DNA of 64,000 bases from Struthio camelus (Eukaryota; Chordata; Aves; Struthioniformes; Struthionidae): positions 115,872,738 through 115,936,737 of the forward strand of contig NC_090944.1 in NCBI RefSeq assembly GCF_040807025.1, in the 5' to 3' direction. Each line of letters opens with the position of its first letter. Position 1 is the stretch's first letter. This document shows, in pieces, positions 50,501 to 61,660 of the stretch. Position numbers and translations under genes: made by a program. The notes under the pieces were generated by a model that worked only from the letters and a program-made list of their open reading frames with translations, was not told the DNA's origin and did not search any database.

Positions 50501-53500
50501 GCCTCCCCAGAGATCACCCGAGCAAATTGTTTCTCCCTGCTCACAGGCATCTCACCTTAGCAAGTGAGGTGGGGCACTGCTTAGAGGAAGTCCTGAGTAT
50601 CATGCTCTTCCATCACATATGAAATATCATCTGAGTAATGAAATGGTTTGTTTTCTCATTGCGTATATAAGCTTGTGCTCACTTAGGAACTGACAGGAAA
50701 AGCAAATATTACTCACTAATTTGTGTGCAGGACATGCTTCAATCCAAGACAGACTTTGGCCCTATATACACCTGTCTCCATTGATGGATAAAGGCATGGC
50801 TCTCTCCTCTTTGCCAAGCACGTGAAAGGAGAGACATGAAGACAGGATTTTCTTCTTAGGGCTCCTTCTGCCTCCCTCAGGATGTTGCCACCTCCTAGTA
50901 TGTAGATTCATCCCTCCAATTCAGAGGTTGATGTTTGAAAGATTTAGAAGAGTCAGCAAGCATTACACTGAAATGACACTGAGATTCTCTTCTCACAAGT
51001 GTGAAACGCAAAGAACAGCAAGAACTAACAAGAACGTTCACTCTTCTGAATGAGTTGAGCACAAAAATAGTCTTACATTTTAGTTAGGAATTTATAGGAT
51101 AGCTTCATAGAAAAAAGCATTTATGTTTAGGCATGATTTGGAAATTACCTCTGGTTCTTCCCTTTTCTCTTTAAAACTCCTCCCTCGTTCTTTCAGTTCT
51201 CAAGCATCATGCATGCAGTAAATCAGGAGGCTTAACTGTAAAATAGAAGCCTCTGTAAGACATGCATATAGTATATTGACGGTTATGCTCCCAGAGCTAC
51301 AGGGATATTAAAATTGATTTCCAGCAAGCTGAGGCCTTCTGCTTTCTCATTCTATGTCCCACAAATATATATTAATCTGACTCCCTAAACAGGGGTAATT
51401 AGCTTCCAAAAATAGCTTCTCAGATAGAAAGTGGAACATAAAGTTCAGTTTGCCTTCACATAGTTCAACTTCAGCTGACAAAGTACAAAGAACAGTTTAC
51501 ATCCCAACCAGGCTGAAACTTTATTGCTCTCAGTTTACAGGAGAGCCCTCAAACCTGATTAAACACTTGGTACACAAAGACCTACAAATAAGACCTCACT
51601 CTTATTTCTATCCTCCCACCATGTTTTTTTTTTAATTACATCTTATATCTGATGCTATACTTCAGTTTGTAAGGACTTCAGCTGTACATGTGTATAAACC
51701 ATCTCATTGCCACCTCCATACAAATAACGATAAACCACACAGGCTTCAGTACAGCCAGGTTCATATGCAGGTTTTTAATCATAGTTAAAAACAAACCACC
51801 AACCTGACATATTTGAAGAAGATCCTACTAATGCAACTATTCCTCTTTGATAATACCCAGCCAAAGCCAGTACCGGGGGGAGGGGGAGGGAAGCTGTATC
51901 ACTGTAGAACAGGGCTTGTACAGAAGCTCTAGAGCAACACTGCCTCAATCTACCAGGAGGCCAGCTTTGCTCCTTTCTGCCTTAAATACCCAGGGGAGAC
52001 CTCCTGTCCAACAGCCTAATTCTCTGGGGGCCATCACTTACTTACTTACACTCACACCAGCTGAGGGCAAATTAAGGTAAAGCTTTGGCTCAACACCCTG
52101 GGAGCCTCTCACTGTGGTCAGGTGCAAGCAAAGACCCCAACAGCCCTGCAGCTCCTGGGGGAGCCCAGCTCTGACTGCCCTTCAGTTGGGGAATTGCCCA
52201 AAGGGAAAATGTGGGTCAGGACACTACAGCGCTTCACGGCTCCTCAAATTGTTTTACCGCTTAAACAAAACAGGCAATATAACATTGTTCTGAATCTGGG
52301 TGTAGGGTAGACCTGTCACTCTGCCACAAAGTCAAAGAGCAATATTTGTGTTTTCTGTTATGATTCTTCTTTATCTCAGTGTCTGGCCTGCTACCTCTTT
52401 AGCCTTGTGGGCCCGTTACTTATTCTATACTGACTTTAGAAAAATAAATAAATGAATGACTATAACTCCACTGACTCCAATAGGGTTGGGCTGTTATAAA
52501 ATAGACATAACAAAAGGGCAAGTTAGAGCCTTTCTCCTCTTCCCTGATTAGTTTTCTACTCCTACATATATTCTTTCTCTCTGTTCTTACATTGGAGCTT
52601 TCCTTCTCCACAGTTGCATTTTCTTTCATACATACATATCATATTCTTTCTGAATATGATTTGATCTATCTGCAGATTTTATCTCCCTTCTCTATGATCA
52701 CTACCTTCTCATCTTCATATTCTTCCAGATGAGAATGTTTGATGATTATTGTTTGCTACAGTAATTAGTGGCCACTGTCTAATTATATTTCTGGCCACTG
52801 TAATTCTGTTTATATTAGCCAATAATATAAACAATAGATGGTCTATAGATAAATGCAAATAATATATAGTCTACTACAGACCACCATTGCTGTTGGCACG
52901 CTCTTTACATTTTAAATACATTTTTAATGCATTTGGTAAGTTACTCATTGCCTTACCAAAATGAAGTCTACTGAAATAAGTGCAATTTGGCTAAGCCACG
53001 CTGCCAAGTACAATAATTTATCTTTAAGCTGGAGCATCTGTTAAGATCGTTTGACTTCATGAATAACACTTCTAAATAGCTTCACTCCAAAGATCTTGTT
53101 GTGCTTTACAGGTATTTAGTCACATAGCTTCTGTCACTTGCTTTTAAACATTGATGAAGTAAACAAGGAGGAATAATGCATCAGAGCAACGTGCTGTAAT
53201 GATTCACTTAGGATGCACCGTTGCATTCACTAGAATGTGATCCAAGTTGCTTAAGTGCCTTCAGCCTTCTATAGTGAAGTTTCTGGAGTTTCTTTAGCCA
53301 GCTCAAATAGTAGGATGCTATGCTTTTGGAGTGGATGGCATTACAATAGATGTGTGTTATTTATGTGAGGGTTTATGAAAGTGGTGTGTGACACGTTGCC
53401 CATTAGGCCCATATATTTCTCAAGCACAGTCTCTATTAGCAAGCACATGACAACCTGTACCTTTCATATGGTTAATTATCAGGATTTCAAGCATAGCTTC

Positions 53501-54734
53501 TAAAAACAAAAAAGAAATCATGTGAAATTGGAAATTAGTTCTGATCTCTTATCAGAAAAGGCCTTCTTTGACCATCTGACAAGACCAGTGCTGAGTTTTA
53601 AGTATTAATATGAAGAAATAAGCACATAAAACAACCTTTTGGCCTATGCTTGTTTCTTAAAATATCTATAAGAAAGCAAATCTTGGACACTTTAGCTGCC
53701 TCCATAATAAGGCTTCCATCCTAGGTTAACTGCTGCCTTTGCACAAAATGTTTTATATTAGGGTTCCTTGTACAAGAATGCATTTTCTATGAATCAAGCA
53801 TGCTTAACTACATTGCAGATATTCTCCCTGTAAAAATGCCAATAAATAAATGGAAGTAGGGAAACAAGTTAGCTTTTCTTCATATTTAATATCAGCTTTC
53901 TCTTCCCAACCTTTTCTGATGTAGGTCTATAAAAAGTGGTACTGTCCTAAAAGGATGTCATGGAATCTCTTGATTTTCTTGGGGCTATAATCCACCGTTC
54001 AGGAAGGCTTTGTTATGCTGCTTTTGTGAAAAGGTTTTGTAGTGTAAAGTGACCGACCTTAATCTTTTCACATTGGGAGTGAAATTTTTTTCCTGAATCT
54101 TCTGGTTGTAAGACAGAGTCCATTTATATGTAAGATATAAGAATAGCCTGGCTCAGCAAGTCATTTAGAAAGACATTTGGTCAATGTAAAGGAGTGAGGG
54201 AGGGAGGGGGAAGGGATCCCCCTTGCCATTGTGCACTTTTGTCATGGTCACCTTGTGAGTGGGTCTATGTGTCTAGGTGACAAAAGAGCAAGGGAATCAA
54301 TGTAGGAACTATGTAAAACCTCATACTGCAAGTATAGGCACATTTACTTCTTACAGCATTATCAAAGCCCATCTTAACAATTTGCCTGATGATCCATTCA
54401 ACATACCACAATCTCAAATATATCAAAGACAAATTTTTTTGTTGCTGTAGTCAAAGGATAAGATATAAATGGGAGAGGACAAAGAGTCATCAAAAGAAAT
54501 TGAACTTGTTCATTTTATTCCAATCTGAGATGCAAAGCAAAGCCAGCATAGTACGGTAGTTTGCTGTGTCCTTCACTGTTTCCTTACGGTGTGCAGAACT
54601 GGCCGCAAGAAGCTACCTGTTCTCTCCTACAACTATTTTTATTTTCCGTGTATGTAAAAAAGATGGAACACACATAAAATATCAGTCATTGCCTGCATAC
54701 ATGGACTAGTTTAGTAATTCCCACAGTACTAGTG

Positions 54735-54845
54735 GGATTTGGGAACTCATCCCTACTTTACAGATGGAAAAGAGCCAGTAAATGGCTTTTCCAAGTTCAT
54801 GTGATCAAACTGGAGCAGGAAGAGACTGATTATCATGAATTTTTG
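54735..54845 (+). repeat. MIR/L2-like remnant
   Basis: 'ccctactttacagatggaaaagagccagtaaatggcttttccaagttcatgtgatcaaactgg' matches the MIR core 'ccctattttacagatggggaaactgaggcacagagaggttaagtgacttgcccaaggtcacacagc', in sense orientation. The copy is old. Confidence 0.65.
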
Positions 54846-55284
54846 ATTCATTTGCCCCATTTCTACATAGTCGGAAAGATCTGTGGCTAGTTCGCTGATG
54901 CTGCTGTAAGCTGTTCATGTTGTACTTTGCAGACTCAAACTCGGCGGGAGCAGCCGCTGGTACACAAGGCTCATGTCACAGCTTTCACAGACCTTGAGGA
55001 GAAAAAACACCAAGTCAGGATGCTCCAGCATATGGCTGATCTCAATCTTCTGGAGTGATATGTGACTGCCAGGGGTAGCCAGACACTGGTAACTGGGCTG
55101 GTCTCCTGGGAATGGGGAAAACCGAAAGTGGCTTTAAACCACAGGACAGAGAGATGAGCGAATGCCACCCTTTTCAGGAAAGAGCCCTTTCAGAGAAAGC
55201 TGGTGACACTGAAGTCTCACAGATACTACAGTGACAGCCAGAACAGAAAAGGTAAAAACAAGTATATAGTGAGACTGTACTGCA

Positions 55285-55312
55285 GTGTGTGTGTGGTTTT
55301 TTTTTTTTTTTC
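55285..55312. repeat. (TG)n / poly-T tract
   Basis: A short TG repeat followed by a run of T. No retroelement was recognised beside it. Confidence 0.8.
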
Positions 55313-57279
55313 TAGGGAGGGAAGGGAGGGGGAATTTGGTAATGCAGCCGCTAGGTTTTTTCCGTAATACAAGAATCAGGTTGTATCACATCCCCTGCCT
55401 TTTACTTTATTAACAAGCAGGACTGGTTTTTGCATTTCTAGTGAGGCTGCTCTAGCTTGTGATGCTGAGTATCAAGCCTGAGATTAGGGAGTCTGTACTG
55501 TCCACTAAGTACCACTTACACTAATCTTTGTGTTACACACAACCTCTATTCCAGAGCTCCCCTAGGGCCAACCCCAAAAGACTTAAAGCTGCTGCTCTAG
55601 TTATTTCTTTCCAGGGAGTCAAAAAGTGTGGGCTGGGGCCCTGAGTACAGAGCTGCAAGCCAAGAGCTTTCTTCAGCCTGAGCCCATCCTGAACTGCGCT
55701 CCAGTGCCTTACAGTGGGTTGGCAGAAGTGCATTTTCTTGAGGCAACTGTATCATTTCCCCCCTGAATTCCAGTGGGAGCAGCAAACACATGGCACTTTC
55801 TTTTCAGAATCATGCCCAAAAAGTGTTCAGTATACAGGAAATCGCTATAGCATTTTTAGGTTATTTTAGGTTATTGTTTCAGGATGGCATCGATACTCGA
55901 GTGCTGATTCTTAATGGAAGAAGAGCGTGAGGTAAATGGAGGGGTAGAAGGAGAGGTGAAAAAGTTAAGGAGGGGGGGTTGTTCTTCCTCATCACTTCTT
56001 TTATGATTGTTTTAAACTGCTGTACAATTAAGCTGAGCTATTTATTAAGTGAACGCTAATGGCCTTTGCAAAATGTTTCAGTAGCAGAATGGGACAAACC
56101 GCAGGCAGAAGCTGTTGGTGTTACCTGGGAATCACACGCTGCCCGAGGAGGATATTCCGTGTCTGCATGTAATGTAGCTGAGTAATATAGCTCCGCCTCA
56201 ATGGATTGTAAACACTGATTTGGTAAGACATTTTTATTATGGACAAATTATTCAGTGAAGGTTCAGATGAGGGTAAGAAGACGAGATACCTGTGTACCTG
56301 GCAAGTCTATGTGGCAGTAAACTAGCAGGCCATGGGAACATGAAAGTACTTTTGTTTTAGAATATAGAGAAGTTCATGGAGCGTCAGACACAGCTTTTTA
56401 TTTGTTTTAATTTAAATAAGGATAGCGATGACGAAGGAAGCTAGTCAGGATGTTATGCAGTTTTTCCATTAAGTGCCATAGAGGAGCCATATAGACTCAA
56501 AAGTTAACCTCTGGCAAGTAATACTGGCACTTCTGTGGCTTCTTTGCAGCCTCATATGAGCATTGTGCCCTTATTGACTTCCTTTTACTGCCAGTCCCTC
56601 ACCTTGTGGACATTCCCAATGAAGCTGTGAAATTAGATGGAGCATGGTAGATTGAACTGGAGAGTGTTAGGAGTGCGATTTTTAAAGCTCTTGTGATTTA
56701 AAAGTATTTTTTTCTTTAACCCCCCTTTCACTTGCCATTAACTCTCCAACTCTCTCTCTAAGAAGCATGCAGAAGAGGCACTGCAGAGGGCCAGGGCAGC
56801 AGGCGAAGTTTGCACAACTTGTATGTGTTGCTTGCAAAGAGAGTTGCTGAAGGCTGCCCTCTTGGACAAAATCAGCTAGTCCCTCCGGCTGCAGCGGCCC
56901 CCGGGTCTCTCCCAGACACCCCCAGGCTGCTGCGAGCCACTGGAAGCTTGTGAAAGGGGCAGGGAAAATTTGGGTGGAAGGGAAGTCCTCGCGGGGAAAC
57001 GTATCTAGCCGTAGCTAACGCGTCTAGCCGAAGTGTGTCTTGCCTCCTCCTCAAGTGTTTCTCCCTGCTCAGAACTTTTGGCCGCTCCTCTAACAGATGC
57101 TGGACATTTTCATACGGGGCAGATAACCTGCCCTCTAATCGTTAGCTTACAGATATCACCTTGCTGGTACTAAGATGCCCGTCGTGCACCAGTTTTGTGT
57201 TTTATCAAGCGCCTCACTGGACAAAATATTTTTCCGCAAAACGGAGTGGAAAGACCTCCAGGCTTGAGGAAGGGAGGGC

Positions 57280-57730
57280 AGCAGTTCATTCGTGCGCGTG
57301 CCCAGGAAGGAGACAGGGAAAAAGACAAACCAGCAAGCAGAAAACCAGACCCCCCCCCCCGTCCCCCCGCCCAGGCAGCGCGCGGGGGAAACGCGCGCTC
57401 AGAGGCCTGCCGGAGCCCTTCGGCAGCAGGGCAGCCTCGCACAACCGCGCTCGCGTGACTCAGGTAATCACAGCAGCGCCAGGCGGCCGGACAGGCGGCT
57501 GGGTCAGCGGCTCGGCACCGGGCAGCAGCGGCGGCACGGGCTGACGGGGGAGAGGAGGCCGCGCTACCCGAGCACCGCGGTACGGAAGCAGGGGGTTTGT
57601 GCGAGGGCGTCGGGGCTGCGCTCGGTCCCAGGCAGCTGCCGGCTGAAGCGGGGCCGAACGGCTGGATGATTCTCGCGGTGGCGCTCCCGGGAACAGCCGG
57701 CCCGACTAGAGCGATCATGAAGGAAATTAC
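57280..57730. promoter_or_regulatory. second CpG island, no assigned gene
   Basis: CpG-dense sequence starts near 57,290 and ends sharply near 57,720, with a moderately GC-rich shoulder back to about 56,880. It includes a C11 run just before 57,361 and many GCGC, CGGC and GCCGG words. It lies about 23 kb from the USH2A island and about 4 kb beyond the presumed ESRRG transcript end. The frames of 127, 125 and 182 residues through it lie in competing frames and show no domain, so none is called coding. It may be a noncoding-RNA promoter, an orphan island acting as an enhancer, or an alternative promoter. Confidence 0.65.
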
Positions 57731-60700
57731 ATGAACAGGGATTTAGCGTTGTCTCTTTAGCCTGTGGAAGAGATAATCTGGCCCATTGAATGTGTAACAA
57801 AATTTGCTCCGTTTCACAGGCGTAAGGACATGGTTTTGCCTTGAGAAAGCCGCAGTAAATGACTCTGAAGTCATGCTGTCACTCGTTCACTGAGCTGCTG
57901 TAATATGGAGTGGCAAGGTCTGTTTTCTCGGGCTGCTTTTTACGTAGAAGTAACACTCTTTATAAAGAACACCACTTAGTCTTATGACAAAATTTCTCTA
58001 GTGTGACACAGAAAAGCGTCGGCATCATTCTTTAAGGCTGTAGAATTTATGGCACAGTTAATTATTAATTTGGCTGGCATTTGTAAAGTAGAAGGGAGTT
58101 TGTGTGCTTTTAGGCCATGCTCTCAGTGTGTAAATCTCTTGTATGGCTGCCATAATAATATTCCTGCAGCGATGTTGTCACCTATTGTAATTTTTCTGCT
58201 AATAAGAAAATTTAAACTAACCAGGAATCCTAAATTTGGAGACTAGTTGTTTATTTCAAATATACTCTAGAGAAATAATAATGCAGTTCTGCTCTGAATT
58301 TAATTTAAACAGGAACAGGCAAAACAAATCTCTGCGGAGGGCATTTGACAATAATAAAATATTTCTCCCAGCGGGTGAGCTGGTAGCAATTGTATTGTTG
58401 CCATCAAAGCTCACGTTTCAGCAGGTCATTACCATCATAACAAGCCCTTGGACCAACTGGCATGGACATGCAACATTGAGCTCCTGATGGGCACATTATT
58501 TCAGACCTTTAACTTCATGGAGAACAAGACAAATACTCCTGGGAACGGAGGATTATATTTTGAAATTCCTTTCTTTTCTGTTCTGCTTAATAATAAGATC
58601 CTGTGTGTAATCAATCTACCGCCACTTGCTTTCTTATATTAACAGAGATTGCACGAAACTAGGCTTGGGAATCGGAGTGCTAAGAAAGAATGGCCTTTAA
58701 TCTTAACAAAATAGTAACGATCAGTGTGTCCAGGACGTAACTGTGCAAACACTTTTGAACTCTCGTGATTAAAATGCTAAAAAAGCAAACAAATGTACCT
58801 GTATTCTTTTTTATGTTTACTTTTTTTTTTCCCCTTCTATAGCAACCATGAGGAGGAAGTTTATAGACTATGTTAGAGGAGAGACAATTCAGACACAGAA
58901 TCGGCATCGTATCAGCCAGGAAAAACACACTGTATGTGATGTAGCCACAGCAGCCAGGCTGTATAACGAAGTATATACTAATTAACAAAGTGCTATGTGA
59001 AATCAGAGAGACCTACATTACACTAGAGAGACAAAACGCAAAGTAAACGAAAGGTGCAAGTGAAAAAGCTGATAAGGGAAATAAAGGCATTAAAAAAAAA
59101 AATTCCAGTGACAGAGGCCTATAGGCAAAAATCTCAGGTATTTTTCATCAGGGTACATATAATATAAGGTACGTATTAGTGATGCTGCAGGGGGACACTT
59201 AAAGAAGCTATGCACCATGGGGTTTGTCCCACTAAAGACAGTATTTGTACATCTGTGTTATCTTCTGGAGTCCACTGTCCTTTTTTTAAAAAAAAAAAAT
59301 CTGTTTAATCTCTACTGGTATTTCAGCAGCGTTCATATCAGGTTTTAAGCAGCATACATAACTGCACGTGTAATAGCCTTGACTGATGCATGATTTTCAT
59401 AGCATTCCTTTTTTTTTTACAAAAAGATCAGCTGCAGACACCATAGCAGACCACTTTTTTATTGGTGTCTGTCAGACGCTTTCATACTGTGAACTCATGA
59501 GGTCAAAAAAAACCGAACAACAAAACAAAATCCCAAACAAAATCCACATTAAATCAAATTAGACTCTTATTTGGATGTGAAGCTCCAAAGAAGACTCGGA
59601 GCCTGTCAGAAATCCCATGCCAGCTAGTAGCCATCTCAGTTAGCAGCACATTTTCCCTTTTGCATCAATATTGACGGCATCGGCCAGCTTGCGAGTACCC
59701 GCCGGTGCCAGCGTAACAGCATGGGTGAAGAGGAGGAGTGGAGCGCTCTAAGGCCAGACAGACTTGGTGGTAGAGCCAGAGGGCTGTGGAGCAGGCAGTT
59801 GTAGTGGCAAAGCCACGCTTTTATACTGGGGTAGCTTGATTTATTGCGGGGGGTGGGGAGGGGGGAGAGGAAATGGGGGAATGCAAACCGTTTCAGTCAA
59901 AATGTAGTTTCGTTGAGATAAGCTAGATCCAGAATAGGAACACTCTGTCAGTTTGCCAGTCTTCTCATTTTAGTACAGCAGTCTGTCTGTAGCCATAGCC
60001 TCCGTCTTTAGCAGCAGACAGCTGGAATAGTATGTGTTGGCTGAGCTACTAAAGCCACTGCCCCAAGCTCCTTCTTTTTTTACTTTAAAGATTTAGTAGC
60101 TATTTTCATAGTTTAGAGAGGTTTGCGCTCTTAGCCAAATTCCCCACAGACACCTACTGAAACATTTCTGCCTACCTAAACATTTCCATTGGATTTCTAC
60201 GCCCTTTCAGGCTTTACTGCAGAGACACTGTGTGGTCTTAAAAAAAAAAAAACACACACAACACACACATAAAAAACCCGACAGAGTTGCATCCCCAGAA
60301 GGGGCTGCATTTCAGTGTTCCCTGTATGTTCTTTTCTGTGAGGCTACATTTGTGATTGTACAGTGCCTCATGATCTTCTGATGACAAGTGGAACAGAAAT
60401 GCTAATTACAATTTTTAATTGTATGTGAAAACATTTAACCAGTGAGTAGATGCAATCATGTGTTGTGGAAGAGTACCACTGTGTTTACACTTGCCTTTTT
60501 TTTTTTTCTTTTGTGTGCGATAGTTTTTATCACTGCTTCTTTCACTTTTAGTTATGATGAGGTATTGTGGTCGGCTTTGCAGAGATACTTTGCAATAACT
60601 CAACATCAGAACACTAAAAAGGAGGGAAGAACAATTCTGTACGCATGTATGTGTGTATGCTGGTGCATGTATACACACGTCCAGTGTCAACACTAAAAAG

Positions 60701-61516
60701 CAATTTTGACCTCCTTTGAAGAGTCCACGCACGATTAAACTTTCTGTTGCTGTCTGCCACTCCTTTTCCTCAAGAAATTACTTCTTAGTAGGGTTAAAAT
60801 GTAGAAGGCAGTAAGAGCATGGAAGAGATCCCCTCCCATTTCGAAGCATATTACTAGTAAAAGACTGCAAAGCACAAAAAGCCCCTAGCGCTATCCTGCT
60901 AGTCCAGCTGCAACAATCCTTGTCCCTGAATATCATTCTGTTTAGTAGCCTTTGTGTCATCAGCCAAGATCTCCAGAGAATGGCCAGCAGCGAAGGTGAG
61001 AAATATGTTGGCAAACACAATGACAAAATACTATCAAGATAGGCTAAAAAGCAAGAAAAGCACACATTAGCACTTCTATGATGGTTCCAGAAGGGTCCAC
61101 AGGAAACACAGGTTGACCCTGTGCAATCAGGGCTACAACCTTTCAGACTGTAAAAGGCTGAGAGGCCATTTACTGTCAGTTTTTAACCATGCTGTTTAAC
61201 CCCTTCAGATCTTGAGGACTTATCAGTGCTCTTCATTAACACCAATCTATATTATTGCTCCTGTGGCTATTTACTTCCGTTCTGAAAAGCTGGATCAAAT
61301 AATACAGATTTTTTTTTTTAAACCCTACCCAAGAACACATAAAAGGAGTCTCTTACAGTAGGAAATGAATGATAGACTCAGTTGTTGATGGAGAAAGCAA
61401 ATAAGTACTTCTGGATGGTATTAATGTGATCTTAAAATAGTGGGAAAGTTTCCTTTTATGACATTGACAGAGAGGCAATGATTTTGAGTAATGCAGGCTG
61501 ATGTGGAGATGCTTTA
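57731..61516. other. intergenic region with conserved-looking AT-rich blocks
   Basis: No coding potential was seen. The stretch 58,040-58,640 has an even, AT-rich composition with homeodomain-, SOX- and TCF-like words. Farther right are simple A- or T-runs (59,091-59,102; 59,289-59,300; 60,240-60,252; 60,497-60,509) and a short CA-rich patch at 60,253-60,269. The remainder shows nothing I can name. Confidence 0.55.
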
Positions 61517-61660
61517 AGATTAAATAAGTGCTATATAAAGGCCTGTCAGACTGCATTCTAATGTGCTATGAGACATTTTGCATATTTAAGAGTATGCAAA
61601 ATGTCTTGTACCACACTGGAATTCATTCTGACAAGGCTTTATATAGCATTTATTTATACT
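61517..61660. repeat. 144-bp near-perfect inverted repeat
   Basis: Arms of 68 bp (61,517-61,584 and 61,593-61,660) pair around an 8-nt loop, TTTAAGAG. The inner 14 bp (AGACATTTTGCATA against its complement) and the block CTATATAAAG are perfect. About a dozen mismatches are scattered through the rest, some of which become G:U pairs in RNA. In either strand's transcript it would fold into one long hairpin. It may be a pre-microRNA-like hairpin, a palindromic transposon relic of the MITE or Eulor kind, or two copies of one repeat tail inserted head to head. I cannot assign it to a known family. Confidence 0.85.
61649..61654 (-). terminator. ESRRG: candidate distal polyadenylation signal (AATAAA)
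   Basis: Plus-strand TTTATT is AATAAA on the minus strand. It is the farthest such signal I noticed below the UTR-like block, and it is followed in the minus direction by a TGTGG-containing stretch. It lies inside one arm of the long inverted repeat. Other minus-strand AATAAA signals lie upstream, for example at 63,288-63,293, so alternative cleavage is possible. Confidence 0.35.

Larger units (their letters stand above)
34721..57160. other. intergenic region between USH2A and ESRRG
   Basis: About 22 kb hold no supportable gene. The longest frames (for example 40,605-41,060, 50,118-50,567 and 49,559-49,867) have no recognisable domain, no splice context and ordinary intergenic composition. 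The region holds old repeats, a pyrimidine-rich tract at 38.6-40.3 kb and several AT-rich blocks with dense homeodomain-type words, described separately. Apart from these I see nothing. Confidence 0.65.

Noticed and set aside
57161..57718. Reading frames of 125-182 residues in the second CpG island
   Set aside because: Several frames and both strands are open at once, and the composition is that of CpG-rich noncoding DNA. No recognisable protein.
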